From Mytilus edulis (Eukaryota > Mollusca > Bivalvia > Mytilida > Mytilidae), in NCBI RefSeq assembly GCF_963676685.1, contig NC_092346.1, positions 45,009,289 to 45,073,288 on the forward strand: DNA of 64,000 nucleotides, in the 5' to 3' direction. This document shows, in pieces, positions 24,701-37,854 of this stretch. Made by a program: the position numbers and the translations under genes. Under the pieces are notes generated by a model. That model was not told the DNA's origin. It saw nothing but the letters and a program-made list of their open reading frames with translations, and did not search any database. The number at the start of each line of letters is the position of its first letter. The stretch's first letter is position 1.

Positions 24701-27700
24701 TGAAAATTAATTCCTTTTATGTGTATCCATGGCAACATTCTGCATTTATTTACCATAAAATATTGCAAAAAGGGGGGTGGACATGTCACATATCCCCCCA
24801 AAATTTTGATTAAACTAGAATTTCAAAGCCTTTGAGTGATACCTTTTTAGAAACTGTTTTTATAAATCTTCCTGATGATCAAATAAAAAATGGGTGTCTT
24901 TCGCCTCATTTTTTCGTAAAATCCAATCACAAAGTTCGTGCGATAAAAAGTTGGAAAAAAACATTGCAATAATTGCCGGACCAATGTATGGTAGGGACAT
25001 GCAAATACGGACTGTCATACAGAAAACAGCCTATATTACATACATTACATAATCTTGATGTTCATATAAACCCAATACAAAGGCTATTTTAATACTCAGC
25101 TATCCAAAAATGAATTTTATTGCACACTAGCTCTCATATTTGAAAAATCCACAGGGGCCAAAATGCGAAACTACACACCTAACTGTGGAGTGCTACCTTA
25201 TTCAAGTGGCAAAATCAAATTAGAAAACACATCAAACGAATGGACAACAACTGTCATATTCCCGACCCGGAACAGGCATTTTTAAATGTAGAAAATTGTG
25301 GACCGAACCTGGAACAAAAGTCAACAATCGATTGAGAGAAAAAATCCAGGTTACAAACTAAACCGAGGGAAACACATTCATTAACTATAAGAGGAAAACG
25401 ACGTTGATGAGATCTTCACAAGACATGAGTCTAACGTATATCAGTATTTTCATTCTTTAATTTTGTCTTGCATATTCACTTTAGGGCTTTCAGTGTTAAA
25501 TGGGACCACTTCACATTCACACAAGAATGGCCACAAACAGCTTGCCTGATGGGCAAGGCAGAGGTATTTATTTCATATAGGCCATAAAACCCTTTTTATT
25601 CTTTTCTGTATAATTAATATTCCAATAATTTTAAAACATTATCTTGGGAAATGAGAAGAAAGAGGCGCCACATAAAAATTGCCCCAAATTTAAGATTATT
25701 TTGGAGAACATAACACAAATAGAATTAAGGGGTATGATTGAAATATCAATTACACATAGAATAAAAGAGAGGGCATACCTGTCGAGAAAATATATAAAAA
25801 TGTTCAATTTTGAAACGAGATTCCCAATGATTATGTTGGTCAAACTTATTTTCAACTGGCCCCGAAATTGTTGAGTGTAAATGTTCACGATACCTAATTG
25901 AAGCAAAATGATTCAAAATCTTGTCCGGATATCGTACGAGATAATCACTTTTAAATGTTTAAACCTGCTAGACTATAACGAAACCAAAGAAGTAACAATA
26001 TCATCATTGCAGGTCGTCTTCTTCATTCAACCCGGAAAACTTCCCAATCTTGTGAAGTGTACTGGTATTCTCGAACGAGAAACACATTTGATTGAGCTGT
26101 CCAAACAATAGATAGCTCTGCAATATTAGTATTAGTTTATCTATTAGACTAAGTATTCATACTTACCGTTCATTTAAAGATAACAAAAAGATCACGAAAT
26201 ATGAACATCTTCGAATTAAGCTTCAGGTTAATAGATAAAATCATCCTAGATACCAGGATTAAAATTTTGTATTTGCGCCATTTTTTTCTCCATTTTTTTT
26301 TTTAATTAAATTGGCATTTTTCACCTATACAAATAAAGAAAAACTTGGCACTAGTAAAGTTTTATCCTGTCCAATACTTCAGTGAACATTTCATTTACCA
26401 TTTCATTGCATTTAAGGAAACAACCATCACGGGAAGTAAACCTAGCAAATTATCAAGGGTATAAACTATTCTGTTCCTATATACTCTTATATGGTCTCAA
26501 TTTAAGCAACACATTTTGAACACAAAGCTGAAGAAAAGGTGGTACAATTTTGCCTTTCCAGACGTAAGCTCAATTTCAAGCAAGGTATTTTTAACGTACA
26601 TAGCAAAACATACATGAGCAGTGAGCGACTGATTGTATATATTCAAGATAAACCGAAGAACGAGTTAAATTTGTTTATTTCGGAGCAAGCGATGTGAGGG
26701 AATGCATGTCTGCAGCTCATGCTTGTCTGTCATTTCCATTTGAATTTTTTATTGCGTAATATTAAGACCTGTACCTACCTATGGACCTTCCAAACACTGC
26801 TACTGTTGTACTATTGCTTTCTGCTCTACTCAGTTGTCTTTGAGTTTTTAAAATTGTACGTTTATTACTCCCGGATAAAATTTCATATTCTGCCTCGAAA
26901 TCATATATTAACGTTTGGTTGGCCAAAAATTAATATTTTTTATTTTGAAATGTGTTTAAAAGTTTAAGCTGAATTAACCTTTCAGGGAGGCTGTTCTATA
27001 TGTCAACAACTCTCTTGGTGAAAAACGACTTCCTCAGATCTAGACGACTTCTTCGTTTCTTCACTTTCATTGAATGACCTTTTGTTGTTTTGTTTGTGTT
27101 GTGCATCTCTAGTAATTACTTGTTACATTCTTATCGTAAAATCCTGTCAAAAGCTTGTAGACTTCTGTCATGTCACCTCTCAAACGCATGAAACGGTGGG
27201 TTTTGAAGCTTGAGTTTTCGCAGACGTTGACAAGTCTCTCATTGTAGGCACCATTTGGTCGCTCTCTTATGCACATTTTTGATACTAGAGATGTCAGCCT
27301 TCAAATCGTATCAACATATATAACTCGGATTTCGTTATACTTCATACGAGTTCTATATTTTAATTAGATTTGACAGCCTTTCTGAAGGTTTACCATACAC
27401 TGTTTGCATACTCCAAATTAGGTCTTACATGTGCCTTAAATAGTAACGTAAATGTGCGATAGGTGGACAAAGAAACTGCATGCGAGGTCTTAAATCTGAT
27501 TAGCTGTATTAACTTGATTTTGAATGTGATTAGCAAACTACACTCATGTCAATTATTACTCCAATATCTTTCTCTATTTCAACAATTCCAAGCTTAGTGC
27601 GACCGTCTTCATATTATTTCATTATATAGATTGGAGGTTTGTACATACACCTATCAATAAAAAAAACCTTCCAGATTAACCCCTGACAAAACAAATGAAT

Positions 27701-30700
27701 TGCCGTTTGATGAAATTCTCAATACATTTTTCAATAAATTATGAAAATATGGACTCACCCACTATATGTTTTAATTCATCAAGATGATTAAGAGGTTTGA
27801 AAGCAACACAATATTTGTTTTGTACATGTAGTATTGGTGCAAGTTTTTTTAAATTATAGCCAAAATATAAACATGCAATTAATTACATTTTTTTCCGTTT
27901 CAGAGCAAAAAATGTTACATTCCCGATTACATCAATTCCTTCATAATTCACGGACTATGGTAAGCAAAAAATAAAGGCAACAGTAGTATACCGCTGTTCA
28001 AAACTCATAAATCCATGGACAAAAAACAAAATCGGGGTAACAAACCAAAACCGAGCGAAACGCATTAAATATAAGAGAACAACGACACAACATTGAAACG
28101 CAACACACACAGAAACAGACCAATCATCAGACAAAACACCACGAGAATAACAAATGTAACATGAAAACCAAATACATGAATTTGGGATAGACAAGTACCG
28201 TGCCACGTCTTATCTCAAAACATTTAAGATTCCAATAAGGATAATACTATCAGTGTAATAAATGTACGCAAAATCTTTAGAACTGCCATGTATTATAGAA
28301 ATAGTTTTGTTGGCATTCTTATACATATCATGGTATGCTTTTTTTCTTAGCGTTTATAAAGGCAACTGTAGTATGCCACTTTTCAAACGACTGGGTTACA
28401 AACTAAAACCGAGGTATAAAACATAAACTATAAAATGGGAACAACAGAAACACTAATCTGCACCAAAAATAAACTCAAATGCAACATACATAGAAACGAA
28501 ACACTTAGTATCATATAACAGCTGCCATATTCATGACTTGGTACAGGAAAAAAATGGTGGGTTAAATTGCCAAAACATCCCACTGATATGGTAATATTAA
28601 AAATACCGGTAAAATGAATTCATTGCATGACAGGGATACAGTAAAAAAAGAACACTCAGGACAGAAAAAAAATACTAGCAATAAAAATATCAAAACCTTT
28701 GACATATGATTGAAATAATGGAAATGCCTTTGCCAGATATCATGAGCCATGCAGATTAACTATTTCGTCTAGATTGTCTCCTCGTTAAACTTCAGCTTAC
28801 AGCTTCTGTACATAAAAAAGGATGGTTTTAATGGCAATATTTGTTCATGAGAATGAATTATCTCGTTGTTTTATTGATAATGTATTATTTTGTTGCCTTG
28901 TTGCCATACCCTTCTTCAAAATCGTAAATCAGCATCTGATGAAAAGCACATTGAGGACCAAGGATTTTCCTTCAAAGATGGCAAGCATACATGCTGAAAT
29001 GTCTTTATATGACACCAAATAACATCTTCTTCTTTCTCAAATGTTTAAGCAACCAATAAACAATCAATCGATCAATCACAAAAGGTAGGATACAGTCAAC
29101 TTTTTTTAATTTCAGGCCTTCTTCGGGAAAAACGGAAGGTCCGAAGAATTGTTCATCAGTTCCTTTCGATATCAACAAGATAAAGGTAACGATTACTCTT
29201 ATTCTACGTCCGGTAACAGAAAGTCTGTATATGTGGAGTCATTTGTTAATCTGTATATCAAACTTATGCAATTTCAATGAATTTGTCACCTGTAAATGGG
29301 TTAAGATTACTAGAATTAATCTTATGTTGGTCTCAACATACTAAGATATTTAAAAACCACGCAACCTGTAATTTCAAATCAAATTGTGTAATAAATGCAC
29401 AGTATCTTAAGACAAATATATTATTTCGTGCTTTGTGCAGACCGGATGATTCTAATAAACCCTTGCCAACTGATATTTACTTTTTTCTTTTGTTTTGTTG
29501 TTACACGACAGGAACGTTTTGAGCTCACATCTCATATGATAAACCTCCGCCACTTTCTTTGTGAATAAGGAGATGTGTTTGTTCCAAAACCAGGAACTGA
29601 TAATGTACAGGATGTCAGTGCTTATTGATTTCATTTATCGTTGCAAATAAAATGGGACGTGTTTTGATATCTTTTATTCAATTGAAGTCAGTTTCTTAGC
29701 GTAATTTTCTGTAGTTCTGTTTAATGGAAACATTCCGGATTAAACTGCATTTTATTAAAATAAAGTAAGATTTCTGCAATTAAAGGGGAACGATAAGTGT
29801 CCATTAGTGCCAATATGAATATCTTCATAGAGTTTGTCAAGGAGAAAATTTACTTTTTTTTTTATATTATTTCATAAAATTTCCAGCTAGCTATAAGTAT
29901 TTACTGTATATTCATTTTCACATTTAGAAAGTGAGCTTTTAGAAGGAAGCAGGAAAAATATTTACAAAACCAATTCGTAATACCATACCTTTAAAAACAC
30001 CCCTTGTTTGGTCAAGTACTCTTTGAAATAAATGGTTTATATAATTGTTTTAAATAAAGAAAGGATAAAGAGTCACGATTACATGTACTATACGTTCAAC
30101 TCTTGTTTGTAGAATCTTACAGATGAATTACTGCATGCGTGGCCAAATATTTACAGCAGTACTGGTCGTTATGATTTCTGGTAAGATATTTATTATTATT
30201 ATGATCATTGATCAATATTATAACTATTGAATAATGTTTATCTCCATTATTATACTTGATACAGTAATAACAGTTGTTATCGTACTAATTCTGTCAAATG
30301 ACGTTCCATTGCGGTTTTATTTCTTAGTAGGTAATAAATAATCATACAGAAAGTTTACTCATATTCAGATAAACGCCATAATTTTTGCTCCTTAAAAGAG
30401 TTTGAATTGGAAAAAAATACCAGTTCAACTGCCATAGGTCAGATCATAAGAAAATGGAAAAGTTGTGAACCATCTACCGTTGCTAAGTTTCAAAATTCGT
30501 TAATTTGTGTGTTTTCTGTTACCCAAACACAGTCATCCTATTGTGATTTTGTTCTATTGAATATATAGAAAAAAACGAAAGATATGGGGTATCCATCCAT
30601 AGCATACATTAGTACATACACAGCAAAAACCACAAGAAAAAACCAAATGAACAAGCGCCCTAATTGAAAACTAAGCACACTCCAAGTCAGAGTGAGGCCT

Positions 30701-33544
30701 TCAAAACTAAGCACACATCAAAGACTTTAAGTCAGAGTAAAGCCTTCAGAACGGAGCAAAAAATCCCGAACCTTACACGTTGTCGGTTTATCTTCTAGTT
30801 TCTGTTCGTCTGTCATGATAACACTTGTACACAACAGAAAATTAATTAATCATTATGCTGAACCTTTAATATCAAGTGTGCCATTCTTTTATTTTTAAAA
30901 TCTTGTTTATTATTAAGACAAAACCCCCATTAAATATTACATTTGTATGTACACAACATTTGATTTTGTATGGATACAGGAAACATGAATGGGACACACA
31001 TGGAACATGTGCCTTAAGTCTGAACACAACTGGCACAGAATATTTGTTCTTTAGGAAAACACTCGACTTAATGAAAATATACAATGCTTCAAGGTAAGTT
31101 TTAAACTGAGTAATATAAAATCAATCACAGAAAAGTTTCCTATGTCAGACGAAGAAAATACAAATGAGACAAGATATTTTCAAGGAGAGAAGTTTGCGCA
31201 AGTGGATTAAAAATCTTATAATCAAATAATATAAATATAATTGTAATAGAGTATGTGGTATCAACTGGTCGGTGCTACTTTCAAATTTTTGTTGTCACAC
31301 ATCCTTAAAGATGGTTCGTAGTATTATTTTGGAATTAAAAGGGACGTTCAATACAATTAAAATCACAATGTAAAGAAAAATACTATGTTATTTTAGATTC
31401 ATTGATAGAAAACATTTAGTTGCAAAAAGTTGCGAATTTGCATGCATATCTAAGACGGGACCATGTTTCAATTTTTTGCAGTTGATGAATTCGAACGATA
31501 TAAAATGTAGTTGAATCGGAAAAAACATTTCATATAAAATGCCAATTTGTACAAATGAAGTCGAAATAGCAATTGAAGCAAAAAATACTATATACAATAT
31601 GATCAAATTGAGTGTGGTGTTATTGCTTATTTTTTTCATTTTTTTAATAGTTTGGTAGTCCCAAGTAGCTCATTAAAATGACTATTTGTATAATTAAGCA
31701 TAAACAATATTATTTATAAAATTCAAACACTTTCTTTTTTATAGCATCAATTAAACAAAAAAGTATAAGTCGTGGAAAAAAATGACATTATAATTGATCT
31801 GCAAATATCCATTACATTATAGGTATCTCAGTAAAATGAACATTATTCCAAGTGACACACCTTATGTTGTAAGTATCATATTTACTTATACGATGTGAAA
31901 ATAACACAAAGACATATTCACCACAATTTGGTATTCATGATTATTTTGACCTCAAAATAATATATATTTTTGTGAAATTGCACATTTTATAGACTTGAAT
32001 TGGTGTGATAAATTCTATTTTCGATAATAGTTGGAAATTTTCCTTGTTGCTCGATGATATCACTAAATCAGGACCCCACTACTTTGGTACGGACATGATT
32101 GCTTTTAATGAATTTTGAAGTGACAAAACACATGGACTCATTTGAAATTTAAGGCAATACCTCCTCCATGCATTACTCTGATTCCTTTTCTGGATTTGTT
32201 GTACACTTTTTTTTTTCGTTTGCAGTATATAAGCTCCTGACATTTTTGTTTTTGGTTTTGGACCTACAGATATTTGATCCTCGAGCTTCGAAGAAGAAAA
32301 TCCCATTATTCATTGAAATGCATGTGGGTCGTAGGTGTTGAAACAGCTGCCTTGAAATGTTTTAGGATAATCAACAATTCCGAAAAAGGAAACTCAAGAT
32401 TGTATCAACTGAGAAATATATTGCTTTGCTGCTATAATTTTAAAACATGACTTGAACATGTTGAAAGGTTTACTACAGGAATAAGAATTAGTGTTTTACT
32501 GGTCTAGTACAGTTAAGTTTTCAACTGACTTCAATTGACAGTTTTAGTTGCAAGTCCAGTAAAGTATGAAGTAAAATTCCCTCAACATATGGCAAAATCC
32601 AAAGCTCAAACACATCAAACAATATAGCAATATATAGTGATGTCTCTTTAGTTTCTGTCAAATTCAAGATTTAAGATTTCTAATTTCACGAAGCGTTTTG
32701 TTAAGGTTTAAAACGCAGAACGGGATAATATATATATAGACTGTTACTGAGAGAAATTGTTTTATAGAAATAATGCATTACAATAAATGATGTGATAGGG
32801 CCACGATGAAGAACCTCAGTATTTTGAGCGAAAGGAGATGGGTCTCATTAGCTTTTACCCTAGGTTTATTTTAAGAAGAACTATTTATATAACTCACCCA
32901 AATAGATTCTCTCATGGAAATCGAGCAACATAAAAGAGTCGTAAAGTTTTATCAGTTTATCAATAAATCATTATCATAGTCCCAGAAATGGATATCAAAA
33001 TTCAACATCTGGTTAAAATTTACCTATCTTGAAATGATTCAACAAATGTCACATTCATTTATGTTTTACTATTATCCTGTTATGTTCTTTTCCTTACAGA
33101 CTAAAACAGTTCAAAGTGTCATTCAAAAGGCACTCGGAGTAATGCCAAATTTACAGTGTTACAGATATAAGGTAATACTAATCAATGTTAAAATCTTCAG
33201 TTTTTTTTTAATTGTAGTTCCCTAAATTGCAAGTAATTTGATGAAAACATAACAGAAGGTACTATTGAAAATGGATGATTGACTAATTAAATTGAAACGC
33301 TTCGAATTAATATGTTGCTATTCACACATTTTCTAATTGTATTTTCACAGTGTACATCAATAAATGTGTTTGTTTTAAATTTCAGTCAGATTACTTACTG
33401 GCAGAAATAAGGATATGTATGGACAAACGGTTTAAACTTATCGAATGCCCTACAAGTGACTCGACTTTATACTGGAAAAGACGGGCTGAAACTGAACCTT
33501 GTAGAGGAGGAAAGATATATTTTCCTGAGATTAAAAGGAATTAA
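21761..33544 (+). CDS. RNASET2: RNase 2: secreted RNase T2 paralogue with altered CAS II
   Basis: Coding exons: 21761-21810, 25485-25563, 27904-27959, 29116-29185, 30113-30180, 30980-31093, 31823-31868, 33100-33171, 33386-33544. They give 237 residues with exactly the intron phases of RNase 1. The first 17 residues are a signal peptide (MNVFFVTVIFLLTSTAG). CAS I is FIIHGLWP. CAS II is KHEWDTHGTC: both His and the Glu are kept, but the usual Lys before the second His is Thr. Eight Cys match RNase 1. Sites NLT, NTT and NAS are possible N-glycosylation sites. A non-coding first exon probably ends at 20860, with its partner acceptor at 21752. An AATAAA lies at 33706, and the broken Kunitz gene K1 follows tail to tail. 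Closest relative in the window is RNase 3. Residual RNase activity is uncertain. Confidence 0.95.
22102..22818. mobile_element. MITE with TTAA duplication in RNase 2 intron 1
   Basis: It is bounded by TTAA at 22098-22101 and 22819-22822. Terminal inverted repeats begin GGTAGCACAATACAAAGATTTT on both strands. The 717-bp interior is itself partly palindromic (AAGATTAATC stretches and TGCATAATAA-type blocks on both arms). The TTAA target site suggests piggyBac mobilisation, by family knowledge. Confidence 0.8.
23128..23790. mobile_element. GGTAGCACTCC MITE, copy A
   Basis: A 663-bp element with perfect 19-bp inverted ends GGTAGCACTCCACAGTTAG. The right flank is TTAA; the left flank is CTTA. A 90-codon open frame from a GTG at 23293 covers part of it, but is broken in copy B. 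It lies in RNase 2 intron 1. Confidence 0.85.
24535..25197. mobile_element. GGTAGCACTCC MITE, copy B
   Basis: Same length (663 bp) and orientation as copy A. By eye I see only two substitutions: GATCAAAC to GATTAAAC, and TATCTAAA to TATCCAAA. Flanks are ATAA and TTAT, not a direct TTAA pair. The two copies enclose 744 bp of other sequence. Confidence 0.85.
25200..25440 (-). repeat. Dispersed repeat R2, minus orientation
   Basis: Starts right at the end of MITE copy B with CAAACGAATGGACAACAACTG and runs through ATCGATTGAGAG to ACTATAAGAGGAAAACGACG, 45 bp short of exon 2 of RNase 2. Confidence 0.75.
26972..27615 (-). mobile_element. Decayed non-LTR (LINE) retrotransposon, reverse transcriptase C-terminus
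   Basis: Read on the minus strand, pieces in several frames match the end of LINE reverse transcriptases: LGIVEIEKDIGVIID (near 27590-27545), FKAHVRPNLEYANSVW (near 27440-27395), LRGDMTEVYKLLTGFYDKN (near 27185-27130), and KGHSMKVKKRRSRLDLRK then VVD(I)*NSLPE (near 27080-26990). Order and spacing are those of intact elements of the CR1/Jockey type. At least two frameshifts and in-frame stops (including WN to stop-N) show that it is dead. It lies in RNase 2 intron 2. Confidence 0.85.
27965..28565 (-). repeat. Two R2 copies in RNase 2 intron 3
   Basis: Copies at about 27965-28210 (AAAGGCAACAGTAGTATACC, CCAAAACCGAGCGAAACGCA) and 28355-28565 (AAAGGCAACTGTAGTATGCC, GACTTGGTACAGGAAAAAAA). The first begins five bases after the exon 3 donor. 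Confidence 0.8.
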
Positions 33545-33957
33545 TCATAAAAGAGACTAACAAATATATGAATGTTTATGCATAGGGTACACGATTTGTG
33601 GATGGTATAACGTAGCTTATGTTTACATTGGAAGTAATAAGCATGATGAATTATAGCTAACATGCAATTGATATGACTTTCCAGTTTTGGGGTGTAATAA
33701 CTAACAATAAAGTGATCTTTATATATATATAGTTTTCTGACAGTATTATGATCCTCTCACACAAGTATAGTTGTGTAGATTTAAAAAAAAAAGGCAAAAC
33801 CATTCAATTTTTAAGTTTGCTCAGCCAGAACAGTGCTACTGTTATACTGATTAAAATGTATGCAAATTTAAAAAAAATTCTTCTATTGTTAACATTTAAA
33901 AAAATAAAATTTTCCCATCTACTTTTTTAGCAAATTATTTTGTTGTCCTTTTTAGAT

Positions 33958-35176
33958 TTATATAGGGCATATAAGAATAGTAATAAGGCTGGCATACAAT
34001 TCATCAATTTCAAGGAAATTATTGGCATTCCAAACAAACCCGTCATAAATGAACACATTACACATTCCTGATCGGTACGAATATCGTGGGTATGCGTAAT
34101 ATCCCCTACAATGCCCTGGTTTCGTCTGTAAAGAAAAAAACATTATGATAAAGAGTCATTTGGCATAATCGATATTTTCCTAAAAATAACGCACGATGAT
34201 AATGCTTTCTACAGAAAGAGCCCAAATCAATTAACACATCATAAATACATACCAGGAGTAACATTTGTACCACTGATGCGATATTTGTTCACAGAAGACT
34301 CATAAGTGACTGTTGAAAAAAATGAGTTAAAATGGCCAAAACAATTAACGAAGTTGAAGAGAATGAAAAACAAATTTTCGATTTGTTTTGCCAAATACAT
34401 TTTTGTGTCTATTTCTGGTTCAAAAATTATTTAGTTATCAAGACCACGAAGATTTTCTGTCGATTGCTTATGAAGTAATTACTTAATGATTATTCTATGA
34501 TTATCTTTACTCAATTTTAGCATCTAGCTTCTGCAAAAACTATGATGAATAAGAAAAAATGTTAATAGACCTGATCTACGAATGATTCAACACGACAAAA
34601 ATGTCATTCAACTCCTTATATGCATTATTGTCATTAAATGACAATTTTTACATTTTCGTGTGGTTTGGGTTACAACAATAGAAGATAAAGAGAACCTGCG
34701 CAGAAAAAAATATCAGCTAAACATTTCTAACAAACAGGTCAAAAGCTGCAACTGAAAGTCCATTTCGAAAAATTATTGTTATTGAAATATAAAAAAAGAA
34801 GGTGCAGTATGGTGTGACAACTCTCCACAAAAACAAAATCGAACACGAATTAACAACTAGAGGTAACCATACAACCTTCATCAATGAACAAAGACTATTT
34901 TACCCATTTGTTTTGTATTTTGAGTTGAAGAATGCCTTTCTGTGCAGGTTTTGTATATAGGAAAGAACACACATTCCCATTTTAAAACAAACAAGTCAGA
35001 CAAAAGAAAAAGAAAATAATACAAGTTATCTCCCAAAATAAATTCACCACCATCTTAGTTATCATTGACTTACCACTATTTTGGGTGACTCCGGTGAGAA
35101 CTGGTGTGGTTTCTTCATACAATAGTGTTACCAGAGTCGCATAAAAAGTACAGACGACAATAAACAAAGTTTTCAT
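33958..35176 (-). pseudogene. K1: Kunitz-domain gene with a broken inhibitor exon
   Basis: Exon 1 (35176-35074, 103 nt) is intact: it encodes MKTLFIVVCTFYATLVTLLY and a short Thr/Val-rich stretch, ending at a GTAAGT donor in the same phase as K2 and K3. Exon 2 begins after TTACAG at 34125. Compared with K2 it lacks about 14 nt at its start, which removes the first Kunitz Cys and shifts the frame; in the inherited phase a TAG follows within seven codons. Read in the frame of the remaining similarity (CRGYY, SYRSGMC), the Cys of the GGC motif is Phe and the last Cys pair is lost by a further deletion. The Cys14-Cys30 spacing here is the canonical 15 residues. This is a decayed copy, or at most a signal-peptide-only transcript. 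It lies 414 nt behind RNase 2. Confidence 0.75.
34785..34915 (-). repeat. R1 copy in K1 intron
   Basis: AAAGAAGGTGCAGTATGGTGT, then GACAACTCTCCACAAA and CAACCTTCATCAATGAACAAAG. Confidence 0.6.
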
Positions 35177-37364
35177 CCTGTAATCTGAAAGTTATAAACA
35201 AGGTCAAGAATCATACAAAGTCATATTAATTTAAAAATAGACTTAAAATATGTATGCTATAATATACGATTAATAGATATAAGAAGATGTGGTATGAGAC
35301 AACTCTTCATCCAAGTCAAAATTTGTAAAAGTAAACCATTATAGGTCAAAGTACGGTCTTAACACGGAGCCTTAGGCTCATACCGAACAGCAATCTATAA
35401 AGGGCCACAACAGTGACATGTGTAAAGCCAATCAAACGAGAAAACAAATAGTCTAATCTATATAAAAAACGAGAAACGAGAAACCAAATCATCAAACGAC
35501 AACTGAACAACAGATTCCTGACTCAGGACAGGTGCAAACAAATGCAGCGTGTTTAAACGTTTTGATAGGTACCAAACTTTACCTGGAACAACAGTGTAAC
35601 ATCACGACATAGTAAGACACACTATAAAATATCAATAGAAATGGCTTCACTCAATCAAAAGACATATTAACACAATTGAACATACACTGAACGAATGAAT
35701 TTGATCTATGACACATTGTTAGTAAAAAACCAATAAAATGAGGGGTTAATAGATAAAGGCAACAGCAGTATACCACTGTGAGATGTAAACAATTTCAGAA
35801 AAAACAACCTTGAACAAAAAAAAAACGCTAAATAGAAAATAGTTTTGTTGTAAAGTATACAGTTTAAATAAAGAACAGAATTCTTTCTGTTCATAGTACT
35901 AAGAAGTGAAAATCTATGGTCATAACCAACAAGACTTATCAAAGCTGGTATACATTAAAACATAGAGAGATGAGACATAACTCTTAAAACGTAAACATTA
36001 AATAACTCAAAAGCATTACAAATTGTAAAAACAGGTCAAATTAACAAGAAACTTCGATTTGAGCGAACTCGCAATTGTATCTACATAAGAAAATGCCTGT
36101 ACCAAGTCGGGAATACGACAGTTGTTATCCATTCGTTTGATTTGTTTGAGCTTTGGATTTTTTCCATTTGATTAGGGACTTTCATTTTTGAATTTTCCTC
36201 AGAGTTCAGTATTTTTGTGAGTTTACTTTTTACTGACAGCTATTTAAAAGCAAAAAACAATTGATTATAAAAAAACATGCACCAGAAACTAAAACACATC
36301 CCAGTTAAAGAAGACATGACTTGTGCAAAGCCAAAAGTAAAAGTATTGACAGTCATTGATTATATGATTTTTGAAAAAAAAAAGATTTTTTTTTGATTTA
36401 CGAAAACTGCACTTGATAATTATGATCAAATAAACAATATAGGAAATAAACACCCGTTTATCTATCACAATGCCACAATAGCGAAAAAAACAATTAAATA
36501 TGTTTACATACTTTTATATGCTTAACTGTCCCTATTTGACCATTCAACGCCCATTGTTAACGGTTGGTAAAAATGCATATGCTAAATTTGGTTTACAACA
36601 GGTAGCGAATAATTGACAGAAATATTGACCTTCTTCTGCATTTATCAAAACCATAGGTACAAGACGAAATTTTGTATCATATGTAAAAAGTCAAAAGTTT
36701 GAAAAAGCATCCGATACCAGTTGTCTTAAATAAAGTCAACGGTAGTAAACCGCTGTTCGAAATTCATAAATCGATTGAGAAAAAAAACCAAATTCGGGTC
36801 AGAAACGAAAACTGACGGAAACACATCAAATATAAGAGGAGAACAACGACACAACACTAAAAGGCAACACACACAGAAACGAACTATAATATAACATTGG
36901 TCGTTTTTCCTGACTTGATACAGGACATTTTAAGAAAAAATGGTAGGTTGAACCTTAAAGTTTATGCATACTTTTTGTATGTTCCTGTGACAAGATTAAT
37001 ATTGGAGGTTAGCATAGGATCATATCAGTAATAAGTCCTATATAGAAAAGTGAAAAATACCAACATGATATAGCATGGTTATCTTTTGTCATTAAAAATT
37101 CTAATATCAAATAAAATAGTAGATTCGGCTAAATATACTCCATAAGTGGGAACATGTTTTTATACAAAAAAAGTTCACAGTTGAAAAAACAGTCATCTCT
37201 TCTGTCTTGAAGTTTGGTCCTCCACCAACTTTACAAGTTGTCGATGTTAACATGTGGTTTAATATATGGAGCGGTCTTTAATATACCAGTACGTGGTATA
37301 TCAAATAAAGTTCAATGGGAATACCATGATTAACGCACTGTTATTTAACTTTGAAATCAAATGA
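35177..37364. other. K1 to RNase 3 intergenic stretch
   Basis: It contains R1 (about 35275-35570, minus), R2 pieces (35750-35780 minus, 36085-36240 plus, 36725-36960 minus) and the K1 upstream region, which shares short blocks (GTAGCGAATAATTGACAGAA, ATATTGACCTTCTTCT) with K2. No gene was found. Confidence 0.6.
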
Positions 37365-37854
37365 TAAGACATTCCAATAGGAATGCCAATTGTCTCAGTT
37401 ATAAAGAAAGTCCATCTCAAGCAAAACTTGAGTTGACAAAATATCCAACATTCTGGTGACATCAGTTTCAGTAACATTTTGCCAGAATTAGTATCAAATT
37501 AATATACTTCTTAATATTTTTTGTTAATAATGTTTAGCAAGTCTAGTAGTTGAAGTTAGCACCAATCCACATTGTCGCCTTTACATTAATTCAAAACATA
37601 GCTGTAATCAATATGATCGGAATGGATATTTTGGTCGATATCTGTTCAAAGGTTAATTTTTATAAAATAAGTTTTTTAAAAATACAAAAATGAAATTTAT
37701 AATTAGAATTTAAAACTATTCCTAGCCATGGTACTAAGTATCCGGAAATTACATATGAGGAAGTACTTGATCCGCATCATATGATTATTTGTTTTGAGCC
37801 TTTTGTGTTAGTGTCCGAACACATGATTACTCTTTATAGTTGATTTATCAGCAA
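37365..37854 (+). promoter_or_regulatory. Upstream region and probable non-coding first exon of RNase 3
   Basis: Counterpart of the RNase 2 upstream region, with the same ordered blocks and the same GCAA/GTAAGT junction at 37854/37855. The acceptor ending at 39280 (TTTTTACCAG) would join it to the coding first exon. Shared sequence upstream of two paralogues may simply reflect duplication; it does not by itself prove conserved control. Confidence 0.45.
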
